The translations under genes and the position numbers were made by a program. The notes under the pieces were generated by a model. That model did no database searches. It was not told the origin of the DNA and was given only the letters and a program-made list of their open reading frames with translations. From assembly GCF_007991635.1 (NCBI RefSeq), contig NZ_BJYS01000022.1:1-64000 (forward strand): a DNA stretch of 64,000 nt. Direction: 5' to 3'. Positions 37,591 through 46,261 of this stretch are shown piece after piece. Every line of letters starts with the position of its first letter. The stretch's first letter is position 1. Source of the DNA: Adhaeribacter aerolatus. Its GTDB lineage: Bacteria; Bacteroidota; Bacteroidia; Cytophagales; Hymenobacteraceae.

Positions 37591-37758
37591 GGGCGTTATT
37601 TTATGTAATACTGCCTTTTAGATTTGGATATGAACGTATTTAATTATAAATAAATTAAGTGGAGAAACCAATTTTAAAACATAATATTATTTTAATATTC
37701 AATCACAAAACTTTGGTGATAAAATAAATCCCGTTCTGGTCTCTGATTTGGCAACCGC

Positions 37759-37865
37759 CTTGCACGTAGTAATCTTTGCTGGTATTTACCAGAACAGCGT
37801 TCCTCCGGTTTCATTAAAAGTTTGCAGTCATCCTGCGGAAGACTTCAAACAGCGGGGTCTTTGGC
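37759..37865. repeat. Dispersed repeat, copy B (longest)
   Basis: The most complete copy: CTTTGCTGGTATTTACCAG, GTTCCTCCGGTTTCATTAAA, GTCATCCTGCGGAAGACTTC, AAACAGCGGGGTCTTTGG. Compared with copy A (32837-32931) and copy C (36750-36800) by eye. No coding frame spans it. Confidence 0.75.
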
Positions 37866-38258
37866 TCTAAGCTAAAAGAAGGACTTAAAGAGATAAAGAA
37901 AATAAAGATAAAAGGGCGGATGTCGGATAAAACTAAAATGGCTTTTATCTGCCTTGAACACATAAGGTAAGAGGAAAAATACTCCCTTCAAGCAAAGGGT
38001 TAATATTAGTAATTACAACAATCAAGGAGTTGGGATATGGATACCAATTAAGGTGTTCTTATTTCAACACTTTTTTTTGTTTTTAAAGGTGAATTTTTTA
38101 AATAATAACTAAATTGTTTAGGGCATAAAACAAGCCTTTGGTGGCTTACTATTATTAAGTTTAGGGTGATAAAAGTTTGAATTTCTATAATAATTATAGA
38201 TAAATACTTCCTCCAGTACTAATTAATGTAACATATAATTTTAACAATAGCCATACAT
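37866..38258. other. Intergenic, AT-rich, no gene seen
   Basis: About 390 bases to the start of the 317-aa gene. Very AT-rich near 38080-38250. Nothing structured was recognised; the promoter of the downstream gene should be here. Confidence 0.4.
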
Positions 38259-39212
38259 ATGGAACAAGAAAATATTTCTTTTACAACATCATTAAATGTT
38301 GATGATTGGGATAATAATTTAGGAGGTTGGAGATGTCCGTCATTGAAGATTCCAGGTGCAGAGATAGACGCAATCTTTTCAGGTGGACAAAAGATAGATG
38401 ATGGTAAGTATCAGATATTAAAAAAGCATCATATAATTAGATGGGCTGATAATACCCCACCTGCTAAAGTTCTTGCTTCCATTACTTTGACTAAAGAACT
38501 TACCACAAAAGAACTATCTTCTAAATGGAAAAAGCTAGCAATTGTTCTTCCTTTCCTTGCTACAGTATTAACAGCAATCATTTCAAACTATTCTCCAAAA
38601 GGTTTATTAAAAAACACACAAACAGTAGATACGAATGAAAATACCGCCCGAAAGCCAATCACTACTAGTATAGATACTTTTAGAATTATGTTTCCTCGAG
38701 GATTACGAGCAGTTGTGTCATCTACTAATTTGTCTCAAGATAGTGTTGTAAAAGATAATCCATCGAAATATTTACGAAATAAAGGAATTGCGCTTGGTAG
38801 GGTTGATGAAGGATTAAAGAAAGCATATGCAGGACTTGTACAAAAAAGCCCTGAAGAAATAAAATTTGTTCCTTGGATTGTTGATGGTAAACCAATAAAG
38901 ATAGGTTATTCATATGCAATTCAAAATGCAGGACCAATTTCAACTGCTCAGTATAATGAAGTTCAATTATTCCAAGGAGACTACTATTTTACAATTTATA
39001 TTCATAAAACATCTGATGGAGAACCTCAAGGCCCTATTATTGAACCAACAAAAAGTGGAATAAATTGGGATTTTGTGAAAAGCGGAATATCCCAAGCCTT
39101 AGAAGAACTTTACTTAAGAAAAAAATACGTAGAATTTGGTGATTTAGGTGTTTTTCAAGAACCTGGAGGCGAATGGGAATATCGCTTAGAATACACCGTT
39201 CGTACCAGGTAA
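38259..39212 (+). CDS. Unknown single-pass membrane protein
   Basis: A 317-aa protein that I do not recognise. Residues 1-90 form a soluble domain with conserved-looking features (NNLGGWRCPSLKIPGAEIDA, then KYQILKKHHIIRWADNTPPA). Residues about 91-115 (WKKLAIVLPFLATVLTAIIS) form one membrane segment preceded by a Lys-rich stretch, so the N-terminal domain is probably cytoplasmic. A second soluble domain (about 150-317) contains FVPWIVDGKPIKIGYSYAIQ and a C-terminal beta-rich LEYTVRTR. The layout, sensor-like domain then TM then second domain, resembles signalling or conflict-system proteins, but this is speculation. It is strongly AT-rich compared with neighbours and has no operon partner, suggesting recent acquisition. 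Confidence 0.75.
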   Translation: MEQENISFTTSLNVDDWDNNLGGWRCPSLKIPGAEIDAIFSGGQKIDDGKYQILKKHHIIRWADNTPPAKVLASITLTKELTTKELSSKWKKLAIVLPFLATVLTAIISNYSPKGLLKNTQTVDTNENTARKPITTSIDTFRIMFPRGLRAVVSSTNLSQDSVVKDNPSKYLRNKGIALGRVDEGLKKAYAGLVQKSPEEIKFVPWIVDGKPIKIGYSYAIQNAGPISTAQYNEVQLFQGDYYFTIYIHKTSDGEPQGPIIEPTKSGINWDFVKSGISQALEELYLRKKYVEFGDLGVFQEPGGEWEYRLEYTVRTR

Positions 39213-39304
39213 AATAAAGGATGACTAACACTAGCTTATAAGAAAAAACGGTTTAGCTATACCATATTCACAGATATATGATTATGACACAAAATTTGAC
39301 ACCT

Positions 39305-39348
39305 AAAAAAGCAAAAACCCGTGCAAATCAGGGATTTACAAGGGTTTT
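39305..39348 (-). terminator. Terminator of tRNA-Leu
   Basis: AAAACCCGTGCAAAT pairs with ATTTACAAGGGTTTT (two mismatches) directly after the tRNA-Leu 3' end. On the minus strand it is followed by a T-rich run. Confidence 0.65.
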
Positions 39349-39351
39349 AAG

Positions 39352-39435
39352 TACCAGGGGCGGGACTTGAACCCGCACTTCCTAATGGAAACAAGATTTT
39401 AAGTCTTGCGTGTCTACCAGTTTCACCACCCCGGC
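39352..39435 (-). tRNA. tRNA-Leu (TAA)
   Basis: Minus-strand cloverleaf: GCCGGGG acceptor, D-arm with GGTAGAC, anticodon stem CAAGA/TCTTG with loop CTTAAAA (anticodon TAA), a long variable arm (TTTCCATTAGGAAGT) as expected for a class II leucine tRNA, T-arm GCGGG-TTCAAGT-CCCGC, closing CCCTGGT and A73. No CCA is encoded. The acceptor has two wobble pairs but no mismatches. Confidence 0.93.
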
Positions 39436-39468
39436 ATGAAGGCTGGCGCCTTCAGTATTTTAGATAAA

Positions 39469-39498
39469 GAAAAGACGTTGCGGGTGCAACGTCTTTTC
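39469..39498 (-). terminator. Terminator of tRNA-Gly
   Basis: A perfect 13-bp stem (39469-39481 GAAAAGACGTTGC with 39486-39498) and 4-nt loop, placed 7 bp after the tRNA-Gly CCA on the minus strand. Because it lies between the two tRNAs, tRNA-Leu is either read through or has its own promoter. Confidence 0.85.
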
Positions 39499-39505
39499 TC
39501 GTTAG

Positions 39506-39581
39506 TGGAGCGAAAGACGGGGTTCGAACCCGCGACCTCGACCTTGGCAAGGTCGCGCTCTACCAACTGAGCTACTTTCGC
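39506..39581 (-). tRNA. tRNA-Gly (GCC)
   Basis: Minus-strand cloverleaf: GCGAAAG acceptor, D-arm GCTC...GAGC, anticodon stem CGACC/GGTCG with loop TTGCCAA (anticodon GCC), T-arm GCGGG-TTCGAAC-CCCGT, closing CTTTCGC, discriminator T and encoded CCA. All acceptor pairs match. 76 nt. Confidence 0.95.
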
Positions 39582-39622
39582 GTTTTGTTATCGCCACACC
39601 GTGTTACTGTGTTTTGATGATG

Positions 39623-39652
39623 CAAATGTACGCAACTTCTGTTTATTGTCAA
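39623..39652 (-). promoter_or_regulatory. Bacteroidota promoter of tRNA-Gly
   Basis: Minus-strand TTG (39650-39652), 19-nt spacer, TACATTTG (39623-39630): a very good fit to the -33/-7 consensus of the phylum, about 41 bp upstream of the tRNA 5' end. Confidence 0.75.
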
Positions 39653-39963
39653 GTACTAGCAGCAAAAAATTTTTATCTTTTTCTTTTCTTCCTGAGTTTC
39701 AAGGAAATATTTTTTATCCTTCCCTCCTAGTAAACCGAGTTCTATGCCCACGCTTTTGGATAAACTGCAGCTACGTAATACTTCCTTGAAAACAGTTTAT
39801 ATTATACGTCCAAGGTGCCCACGCCTGTCCTCCAGGAGGGACCTATTTAGCAGGTAGCCAAAAAGTTTCTTCCTGAATGACACCAATGGGTTAATAAGAA
39901 CTCTTTTTATTAATCTTTGGTATTAAATAACTTATAGCCATTAACTGGGCCATCACCGTACCG
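39653..39963. other. Intergenic, no gene seen
   Basis: About 310 bases between the tRNA-Gly promoter and the end of mutS. No supported gene; a 62-codon frame on the plus strand crossing the promoter looks spurious. Confidence 0.4.
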
Positions 39964-42651
39964 CTATTTCTTCGCTTCGTTGGCCAGCATTTTTAGCTCG
40001 TTTAGCTTCAGCAAAGCTTCTACGGGCGTAATGGTGTTTATATCTAGTTTATCGAACAAGTCCCGGATTTTCATCATCAGTGGGTCGTTCAGCTCAAACA
40101 TGTTGAGTTGAAACTTTTGCTTGGGCACCTGCTGCAACGATCTTTTATCGCCTTCCCGAATTTTGTCCTGCTCCAGGTGGTGCATAATTTCGTTCGCCCG
40201 GATTACCACGTTGTTGGGCATACCCGCCAATTGCGCCACGTGTATCCCGAAGCTGTGTTCGCTGCCGCCCGGCACCAGCTTGCGCATAAACAATATTTTG
40301 TCGCCGGCTTCCTTTACCGATACGTTAAAGTTACGCACGCGCGGCAAATCGTCGGCCAGTTGGTTGAGCTCGTGGTAGTGGGTAGCAAACAAAGTTTTAG
40401 CCCGCGCTTTGGGGTGGTTGTGCAAATGCTCCACAATGGCCCAGGCAATAGAAATACCATCGTAAGTACTCGTACCCCGGCCAATTTCATCCATCAGCAC
40501 CAAACTCCTATCCGATAAATTATTCAGGATGCTGGCCGTTTCGGTCATTTCCACCATAAACGTACTTTCGCCACGCGCTAAATTATCCGAAGCCCCTACC
40601 CGGGTAAATATTTTATCGATAATCCCAATTTCGGCGGCTTCGGCGGGTACAAACGAACCAATCTGGGCCATGAGCACAATCAGAGCGGTTTGGCGCAATA
40701 AGGCACTTTTACCGGCCATGTTCGGACCGGTTATCACCATTAGTTGCTGCTCGTCGGTATCCAGGAAAATATCGTTCGGAATGTAGCTCTCACCCAGGGG
40801 CAGTTGGCGCTCGATAACCGGGTGCCGGCCTTTTTTAATATTCAGCGCCTTGCTGTCGTTTACCGCCGGTTTAACGTAGTTAAACTGGGTAGCCGTAGTC
40901 GCAAAAGAGGCTAAACAGTCAATCATGCCCAACACCTTGGCGTTCTGCTGTATCTGCACCACGTAATCACCCACCGACAGCACCAGCTCATTAAATAATT
41001 GCTGCTCGATGGTGTAGATGCGGTCTTCGGCGTTTAATATTTTTTCTTCGTAGGTTTTGAGTTCTTCGGTAATGTAGCGCTCGGCGTTTACCAGGGTTTG
41101 CTTCCGAATCCAGGTGGTGGGTACTTTATCTTTATGGGCGTGGGTTACCTCCAGGTAATAGCCAAACACTTTGTTATAGGCAATTTTCAGCGAGGAAATA
41201 CCCGTGTTTTTAGCTTCGCGCTGCTGTAGTTGCAACAAATAATCCTTACCCGAAAAAGCAATTTTCCGCAGCTCGTCCAGTTCCGCGTGAATACCCGGAT
41301 TAATAATATTACCCAGGTTGGTAAGCATGGGCGCATCGGGCTTTACCTTGGTTTTTATTTCTTCCCGGATGCTTTCGCAGGAGGTTAGCTGGTCCGATAA
41401 CTTTTGCAAGGCCGGAATATTACTGTAAGCCATTAGCTCTTTAATAGGCAGCATGGCTTCCAGGGCCCGGCTCAGTTGCAGCAACTCGCGGGGGTTAATC
41501 CGTTTTACCGCTACTTTCGAAATCAGCCTTTCCAGGTCATTTATTTGCTTCAGGTAGTGCACAATGTCCTGTAGCAATTCCGAGTTTTGGATTAAAGCTT
41601 CTACCGTGTTCAGGCGACGCTGAATCTGGCTAACTTCCTTTAGGGGCAGCAGCACCCATTTTTTAAGCAAGCGGGCGCCCATCGGGGTTACCGTCTGATC
41701 CAGAATATTAATGAGCGGCACCCCTTCGGCGTGCTGCGGAAATACCAGTTCCAGGTTGCGCACCGTAAATTTATCGAGCCACACGTAGCGGTCTTCTTCC
41801 AGCCGCGAAATTGTTTTAATATGGCTTATCTCGTGGTGCTGGGTTTCGGCGAGGTAGTGCAAAATGCAGCCGGCGGCAATAATGGCCTCTTGCATGCCTT
41901 CAATGCCAAAGCCTTTGAGCGAGGTAGTACCAAACTGCCGGGTTAGCGATTCGTAGGCAAAGTCGTAGCCGAATACCCATTCGTCAAGGGCATAATGACA
42001 ATAATCCTGGCCAAACGAAAGCTGAAATTCTTCCTTTTTGCGCTTACAGAACAGCACCTCCGCCGGGTTAAAATTCTGGAGTAGTTTCCGGATATATTCC
42101 TGGTCGCCTTGGGCCGTAATAAACTCGCCGGTCGAAATATCCAGGAAAGAGATGCCGGTTTGTTCTTTGCCCAGGTGCAGGGCCGCCAGGTAATTATTGC
42201 TTTTCTTTTCGAGTACCTGGTCGTTAAAAGACACGCCCGGCGTTACCAGTTCAGTTACCCCCCTCTTTACAATTCCCTTCACCATTTTGGGGTCTTCGAG
42301 CTGGTCGCAGATGGCTACGCGCAGGCCGGCCCGCACGAGTTTGGGCAAATACGTATCGAGGGAGTGGTGCGGGAAACCCGCCAGGGCTACTTCGGAAGCG
42401 GTACCGTTGCCCCGTTTCGTCAAAACAATATCTAATATTTTGGCTGCTTTCACGGCATCTTCGCCGAAGGTTTCGTAAAAGTCACCGACCCGGAAAAGCA
42501 GCAAAGCGCCGGGATGTTTGGTTTTAATGGCGTTGTACTGCTTCATGAGCGGCGTCACACTTACCTCGGTGGCGTTGCCGGTTTTTACCGCTTTGCCTTT
42601 CTTGCTGGTTGGCAAATCCAGTATATCCTGTTCTTCTCTGGTTATTTCCAC
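39964..42651 (-). CDS. mutS: DNA mismatch repair protein MutS
   Basis: A MutS mismatch-recognition ATPase of about 895 aa. The mismatch-binding N-domain has LLFRVGDFYETFGEDA with the Phe-x-Glu (FYE) motif, followed by connector, core/lever (PLINILDQTVTPMGARLLKK) and clamp. The ATPase carries Walker A GPNMAGKSALLRQ, Walker B LVLMDEIGRGTSTYDG and FATHYHEL. I start it at the GTG at 42651 (VEITREEQ). The frame is open to an ATG at 42738, but that 29-aa extension lacks homology-like character and would overlap the promoter region of the divergent methyltransferase gene. Confidence 0.93.
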   Translation of the reverse strand: MEITREEQDILDLPTSKKGKAVKTGNATEVSVTPLMKQYNAIKTKHPGALLLFRVGDFYETFGEDAVKAAKILDIVLTKRGNGTASEVALAGFPHHSLDTYLPKLVRAGLRVAICDQLEDPKMVKGIVKRGVTELVTPGVSFNDQVLEKKSNNYLAALHLGKEQTGISFLDISTGEFITAQGDQEYIRKLLQNFNPAEVLFCKRKKEEFQLSFGQDYCHYALDEWVFGYDFAYESLTRQFGTTSLKGFGIEGMQEAIIAAGCILHYLAETQHHEISHIKTISRLEEDRYVWLDKFTVRNLELVFPQHAEGVPLINILDQTVTPMGARLLKKWVLLPLKEVSQIQRRLNTVEALIQNSELLQDIVHYLKQINDLERLISKVAVKRINPRELLQLSRALEAMLPIKELMAYSNIPALQKLSDQLTSCESIREEIKTKVKPDAPMLTNLGNIINPGIHAELDELRKIAFSGKDYLLQLQQREAKNTGISSLKIAYNKVFGYYLEVTHAHKDKVPTTWIRKQTLVNAERYITEELKTYEEKILNAEDRIYTIEQQLFNELVLSVGDYVVQIQQNAKVLGMIDCLASFATTATQFNYVKPAVNDSKALNIKKGRHPVIERQLPLGESYIPNDIFLDTDEQQLMVITGPNMAGKSALLRQTALIVLMAQIGSFVPAEAAEIGIIDKIFTRVGASDNLARGESTFMVEMTETASILNNLSDRSLVLMDEIGRGTSTYDGISIAWAIVEHLHNHPKARAKTLFATHYHELNQLADDLPRVRNFNVSVKEAGDKILFMRKLVPGGSEHSFGIHVAQLAGMPNNVVIRANEIMHHLEQDKIREGDKRSLQQVPKQKFQLNMFELNDPLMMKIRDLFDKLDINTITPVEALLKLNELKMLANEAKK

Positions 42652-42700
42652 TAATCGTCCCTTTTCCAAAATAATAAAGGCAAGATACAGCCAATCTGTA

Positions 42701-42708
42701 TAATTTTG
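42701..42708 (+). promoter_or_regulatory. Possible -7 box of the SpoU methyltransferase gene
   Basis: TAATTTTG (plus strand) matches the TAnnTTTG -7 element and lies 47 bp before the ATG at 42756. A TTG at the proper -33 distance is not evident, so this is tentative. Confidence 0.35.
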
Positions 42709-42755
42709 CAGCCCCTTACCGTATTTTTTAGAGAACACGCTTAAACACAGGAACC

Positions 42756-43289
42756 ATGCGCAAGCTTAAAATGGAAGAACTGAACCGGGTATCAGTGGAA
42801 GAATTTAAAGGATTACCCAAGCTACCGGTGGTGTTGGTGCTGGATAACGTGCGCAGTTTGCACAACGTAGGCTCGGCCTTCCGGACCGGCGATGCGTTCC
42901 GGGTGGAAAAAATATACCTCTGTGGCATAACCGGTACGCCGCCCAATAAAGAAATAAATAAAACGGCTCTGGGCGCCACCGAATCGGTGAACTGGGAGCA
43001 CATAGCTGATACCGCTGAACTGGCGCTAAAACTAAAGGCTGATGGCTATACCTTAATTGCGTTGGAACAGGCCGAAAGCACTACCCTTTTACAGGACTTT
43101 ATACCGGACCCAGAGGCTAAATACGCTTTTATTTTTGGGAATGAGGTATTTGGGGTAGCCGATGAGGTGATGTCCTTGGTAGATACGGTGGTAGAGATTC
43201 CGCAGTTCGGCACGAAGCATTCGTTGAATATTTCGGTAACGGTTGGGGTAGTGGTTTGGGATTATTTGTGTAAAACAGAGTTGAAGTAA
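42756..43289 (+). CDS. SpoU/TrmH-family RNA 2'-O-methyltransferase
   Basis: A 177-aa SPOUT methyltransferase without the N-terminal substrate-binding domain. Motif 1 is LVLDNVRSLHNVGSAFRTGD (Asn and Arg catalytic), motif 2 YAFIFGNEVFGVADEV, motif 3 IPQFGTKHSLNISVTVGVVV, forming the knotted S-adenosylmethionine site. It methylates a ribose 2'-OH in tRNA or rRNA; length and motifs fit a TrmH/TrmL-like tRNA enzyme, but the exact target is not certain. It is divergent from mutS. Confidence 0.92.
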   Translation: MRKLKMEELNRVSVEEFKGLPKLPVVLVLDNVRSLHNVGSAFRTGDAFRVEKIYLCGITGTPPNKEINKTALGATESVNWEHIADTAELALKLKADGYTLIALEQAESTTLLQDFIPDPEAKYAFIFGNEVFGVADEVMSLVDTVVEIPQFGTKHSLNISVTVGVVVWDYLCKTELK

Positions 43290-43355
43290 TGGCTTACTGT
43301 TGATACCAATTTGATTTTAATATGTATTTAATAAATGAAAAGTAATCGTCTTCCT

Positions 43356-43552
43356 TTTGAAAGATTCCATTTTTCAAGGCTGAGGTGCTAATTATATTTG
43401 TAAGTCTAAGAAGCCTCCCGGCCGGCGGGCCCGTTTGGCCACTCGGGCTGTCTAAGCTTGTTTTCCTCCTTCGTCGGAATGCTAAAGCACCACAACCTTT
43501 GAAGGCCCTTGCTGTCCAAACTGCTGTAGTTTGCTGCGTAGCTACTGCCGTT
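43356..43552 (-). repeat. Dispersed ~190-bp repeat, left inverted copy
   Basis: Read on the minus strand it begins GGCAGTAGCTAC, then CAGCAGTTTGG, GGGCCTT, AGCATTC, GGAGGAAA, CGGCCGGGAG, TTAGCACC, and ends TGGAATCTTTCAAAAG. The same blocks occur in the same order in the right copy at 43920-44106. Frames crossing both copies encode related peptides (LKNGIFQK and LKDGIFQK), but the stop and spacing differences suggest non-coding repeats. Confidence 0.75.
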
Positions 43553-43571
43553 TGAATTACCAATTTTCACC

Positions 43572-43861
43572 TTGTTATGCGTAGAGTTAGCGCAGCGCTC
43601 TACGCATTTTATGGACAGCCAATCTCTGATTGGCGTATTCAGCTTCAGCTACTACTAAATAAATACCAGGCCAATAATGCCGTTTCTAAAATAAGGCAAA
43701 ATAACCAACCTTTTAATTGGAAGAACTTTTGCATCTGCTGCAAAGACTTGGTTAACTTCAGTAGCAGTTTTTAGTAATAAGTTGGTTTTATTCAATAGGC
43801 CAATCAGAGATTGGTTTTCCTAATAATGCGTAGAGCGCTGCGCTAACTCTACGCATAACAA
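43572..43861. repeat. 290-bp element with 36-bp perfect terminal inverted repeats
   Basis: The 36 bases at 43572-43607 are the exact reverse complement of 43826-43861. Each arm itself folds: GCGTAGAG...CTCTACGC. Next, inside, CCAATCTCTGATTGG (43619-43633) faces CCAATCAGAGATTGG (43800-43814), again inverted. The ~165-bp centre has no coding frame. It resembles a MITE or paired REP (BIME-like) element with no transposase. No target-site duplication was obvious. Confidence 0.85.
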
Positions 43862-43919
43862 CATTGAAAACACCTTTATAAGAAGCTATAAAATATTAAG
43901 AAATATTCTAAAGCTGGAG

Positions 43920-44106
43920 AGGCAGTAGCTACTGGCAACTGACAGCAGTTTGGGCGATGAGGGCCTTTAGGGATTCCGGTGCGCAGCATTCTGAAGCAGG
44001 AGGAAAGGAAGACATAACTGCCCAAACGAGCCCCGCGGCCGGGAGCAAACTTAGGAAGATGCTGCCAGTTAGCACCAGACCATTGAAAGATGGAATCTTT
44101 CAAAAG
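43920..44106 (+). repeat. Dispersed ~190-bp repeat, right copy
   Basis: The plus-strand counterpart of 43356-43552: GGCAGTAGCTAC at 43921, ACAGCAGTTTGG, GGGCCTT, GCAGCATTC, AGGAGGAAA, CGGCCGGGAG, TTAGCACC, TGGAATCTTTCAAAAG. Together the two copies make the whole 43356-44106 stretch an imperfect palindrome around the 290-bp element. Confidence 0.75.
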
Positions 44107-44135
44107 ATATGCAAATGCGTATTATTCCAAAATAA

Positions 44136-44168
44136 AAAACGCCGGTTTAAATTAAACCGGCGTTTTCC
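44136..44168 (-). terminator. Terminator of terC
   Basis: AAAACGCCGGTTT (44136-44148) pairs with AAACCGGCGTTTT (44154-44166), a 13-bp GC-rich stem, followed on the minus strand by T. It lies 34 bp after the terC stop. Confidence 0.85.
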
Positions 44169-44201
44169 TTATCATCATTTGCTTCTTAAGCAGACCGAAT
44201 A

Positions 44202-44978
44202 TTAATCCAACGTTGAATCGCGCAACTGTACAGGCTCACTTTTCTTACGCAGGCGCATATTCAGCATTTCTACCAGCAGCGAGAAGAACATCGCAAAGTA
44301 AATATAACCTTTTGGTACGTGCGTGTGCAACGATTCCAGGACCAGCATAAAGCCAATCATAATCAGGAACGACAGGGCCAGCATTTTGATGGTTGGGTGC
44401 TTGTTCACAAAATCGGCAATATATTTGGCAAAGGCCAGCATAATACCCATCGAAATAATAACCGCGACAATCATAATAATTACATTATCTACTAAGCCTA
44501 CCGCCGTTAAAATGGAGTCGAATGAGAATACAATATCAACGAGTATGATCTGAACGATAACTTTCACCAGGCTCTGCGGTGCTTTTATAGCGCCTGTGTG
44601 CTCTTCTTCGCCTTCCAGTTTATGGTGAATCTCGGTAGTACTTTTAGCAATTAAAAACAAGCCGCCGCCTAATAAAATCAAATCGCGGCCGGTTACACCA
44701 AAATCTTCGCCGTTCCAGGGCAGCACCACCGAAAACAAAGGATCTTTCAAGCTTACAATCCAGGAGATAGAAAGGAGCAGCAAAATGCGAAAAACCAGCG
44801 CCAGCATTAACCCAATGGTACGGGCTCGACCTTGCTCCGAGGCAGGCAATTTACCCGCCACAATGGAAATAAATATAATGTTATCAATGCCCAGCACAAT
44901 TTCCATGAAGGTCAGGGTTAGTAAACTAATCCAAAGGTCCAGGCTGGTCCAGTCTATGCTATTAAAAGCTTCTATCAT
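44202..44978 (-). CDS. TerC family integral membrane protein
   Basis: A 258-aa polytopic protein of the TerC/YkoY/Alx family with about seven membrane segments. Landmarks: [20 protein letters not shown] (the metal-binding EIVLGIDN), [31 protein letters not shown], and [16 protein letters not shown] with the second acidic motif. The family exports Mn2+ (or is involved in metal handling and membrane insertion of exoenzymes); tellurite resistance is the historical name. It is a single gene. No yybP-ykoY riboswitch was recognised in the 100-bp leader. Confidence 0.93.
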   Translation of the reverse strand: MIEAFNSIDWTSLDLWISLLTLTFMEIVLGIDNIIFISIVAGKLPASEQGRARTIGLMLALVFRILLLLSISWIVSLKDPLFSVVLPWNGEDFGVTGRDLILLGGGLFLIAKSTTEIHHKLEGEEEHTGAIKAPQSLVKVIVQIILVDIVFSFDSILTAVGLVDNVIIMIVAVIISMGIMLAFAKYIADFVNKHPTIKMLALSFLIMIGFMLVLESLHTHVPKGYIYFAMFFSLLVEMLNMRLRKKSEPVQLRDSTLD

Positions 44979-45079
44979 TGTTGGGGGTTACAGATAAATT
45001 ATGTAAATAAAATTTATTAACGTGAACACAACTATTTTAAACTTTCAAAATAAAAGCAAATCAATCTGCAGCCTTCAGG

Positions 45080-45571
45080 CTAAGATTTCATGTTTACGTA
45101 TTGCAGCGGCAGCCCCAGGTCTGCCCGCCGGAGTAGCGCAATAACGTCTTGCAGGTCATCTATTTTTTTGCCGGTAACCCGCACCTGATCGTCCATGATA
45201 GCCGCCTGCACTTTCAGCTTGCTGTCTTTAATCAGCTTTACTATTTTTTTAGAGCTTTCTTTATCAATGCCGGCCTTCACTTTAATATCTTTTTTAATCA
45301 TGGGTCCCGACGGATATTCGGCTTCCGAAAAATCCAGGGCCGTGGCATCCAGCCCCTGTTTTACCATTTTGCTTAAGATAATATCTTCTATTTGCCCCAC
45401 GCGCATGGAGTTTTCGGAAGAAACATGAATAATATTGGTTTTCTTATCCAGTTCCACGCCGCCTTTGGTATCCTTAAAATCGTAACGGTTCTGAATTTCT
45501 TTCTTTACCGTATTAATGGCATTTTCCAGCGTTTGCGGGTCTACTTTACTTACAATATCAAAAGAGGCCAT
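45080..45571 (-). CDS. yajQ: YajQ-family nucleotide-binding protein
   Basis: A 163-aa YajQ protein with two ferredoxin-like domains: MASFDIVSKVDPQTLENAIN at the start, then RYDFKDTKGGVELDKK, GLDATALDFSEAEYPSG, and the closing IKDSKLKVQAAIMDDQVRVT, then KKIDDLQDVIALLR. Family members bind c-di-GMP or nucleic acids and affect transcription. Length is the family norm (about 160 aa). Single gene 101 bp upstream of terC on the same strand. Confidence 0.95.
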   Translation of the reverse strand: MASFDIVSKVDPQTLENAINTVKKEIQNRYDFKDTKGGVELDKKTNIIHVSSENSMRVGQIEDIILSKMVKQGLDATALDFSEAEYPSGPMIKKDIKVKAGIDKESSKKIVKLIKDSKLKVQAAIMDDQVRVTGKKIDDLQDVIALLRRADLGLPLQYVNMKS

Positions 45572-45818
45572 ATGACTGAGTTAAAAACTTTAGTTTATAA
45601 GAAATGTATACACGTGCAATACGGCATAAAGTTAATATTTTAGGAGCACAAAATTGAAGGAGACCGGTTGCCGGCTAAAAATATACGGTGTTTTAAGGTT
45701 AGGACTGCTACCGGAAGGGTTCTGCTACGGATTAAAAATGATCTTTCGATTGCTTTTTTACCCGGCATAGAAGCTGGTAAATTGTTTAGCCGGAGTAAAT
45801 TTATTTTTATTTGCAGGT

Positions 45819-46256
45819 ATGAAAATCATTACCCCCGCTACCGAAACCGATTTTGATAAATATTACCGTTTACGCTACGACGTATTACGGGCGCCCTGGC
45901 AACAGCCTCGGGGCAGCGAAATAGCCCCGGACGATGCCACCGCCACCCATGCTTTAATGCTGAACGAAGCCGACGACCCCATTGGCGTTTGCCGCCTGCA
46001 CCTGCCCACACCCGCCGAAGCGCAAATCCGGTTTATGGCCATTCATCCGCAATACCAGGGTCAGGGGTTAGGTAAAAAAATATTAACTTATGTAGAAGAG
46101 AAAGCCCGGGAACAAGGGGCCCAGTACATTACCTTACAGGCCCGCGAGCAGGCGGTTCCTTTTTACCAGCGGGCCGGTTACCGGGTAGTGGCTAAAACGC
46201 ACCTGTTATTCGGCGAAATCCAACATTACCAGATGCGAAAAGATTTGATTAAGTAA
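45819..46256 (+). CDS. GNAT family N-acetyltransferase
   Basis: A 145-aa GNAT acyltransferase. The acetyl-CoA pyrophosphate-binding loop is IHPQYQGQGLGKKILTYVEE (Q/RxxGxG/A), preceded by the strand IRFMA and followed by the ALxxAxFY-type segment LQAREQAVPFYQRAGYRVVA. The start has the ElaA-like pattern DKYYRLRYDVLRAPWQQPRG. Substrate unknown. It is convergent with the DUF4174 gene, six bases apart. Confidence 0.92.
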   Translation: MKIITPATETDFDKYYRLRYDVLRAPWQQPRGSEIAPDDATATHALMLNEADDPIGVCRLHLPTPAEAQIRFMAIHPQYQGQGLGKKILTYVEEKAREQGAQYITLQAREQAVPFYQRAGYRVVAKTHLLFGEIQHYQMRKDLIK

Positions 46257-46261
46257 AATTA

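Noticed and set aside
42652-42738. N-terminal extension of MutS
   Set aside because: 29 residues without MutS-like character, overlapping a plausible -7 box of the divergent gene; the GTG at 42651 fits better.
43294-43563. An 89-aa minus-strand frame, and the related plus-strand frame at 43957-44205
   Set aside because: Both lie over the dispersed 190-bp repeat copies. Their resemblance (LKNGIFQK / LKDGIFQK) is explained by the shared DNA repeat; frames are not conserved along the length and no start context supports translation.
44979-45079. A yybP-ykoY manganese riboswitch upstream of terC
   Set aside because: The leader is only about 100 bp, AT-rich, and lacks recognisable conserved loops of that riboswitch.
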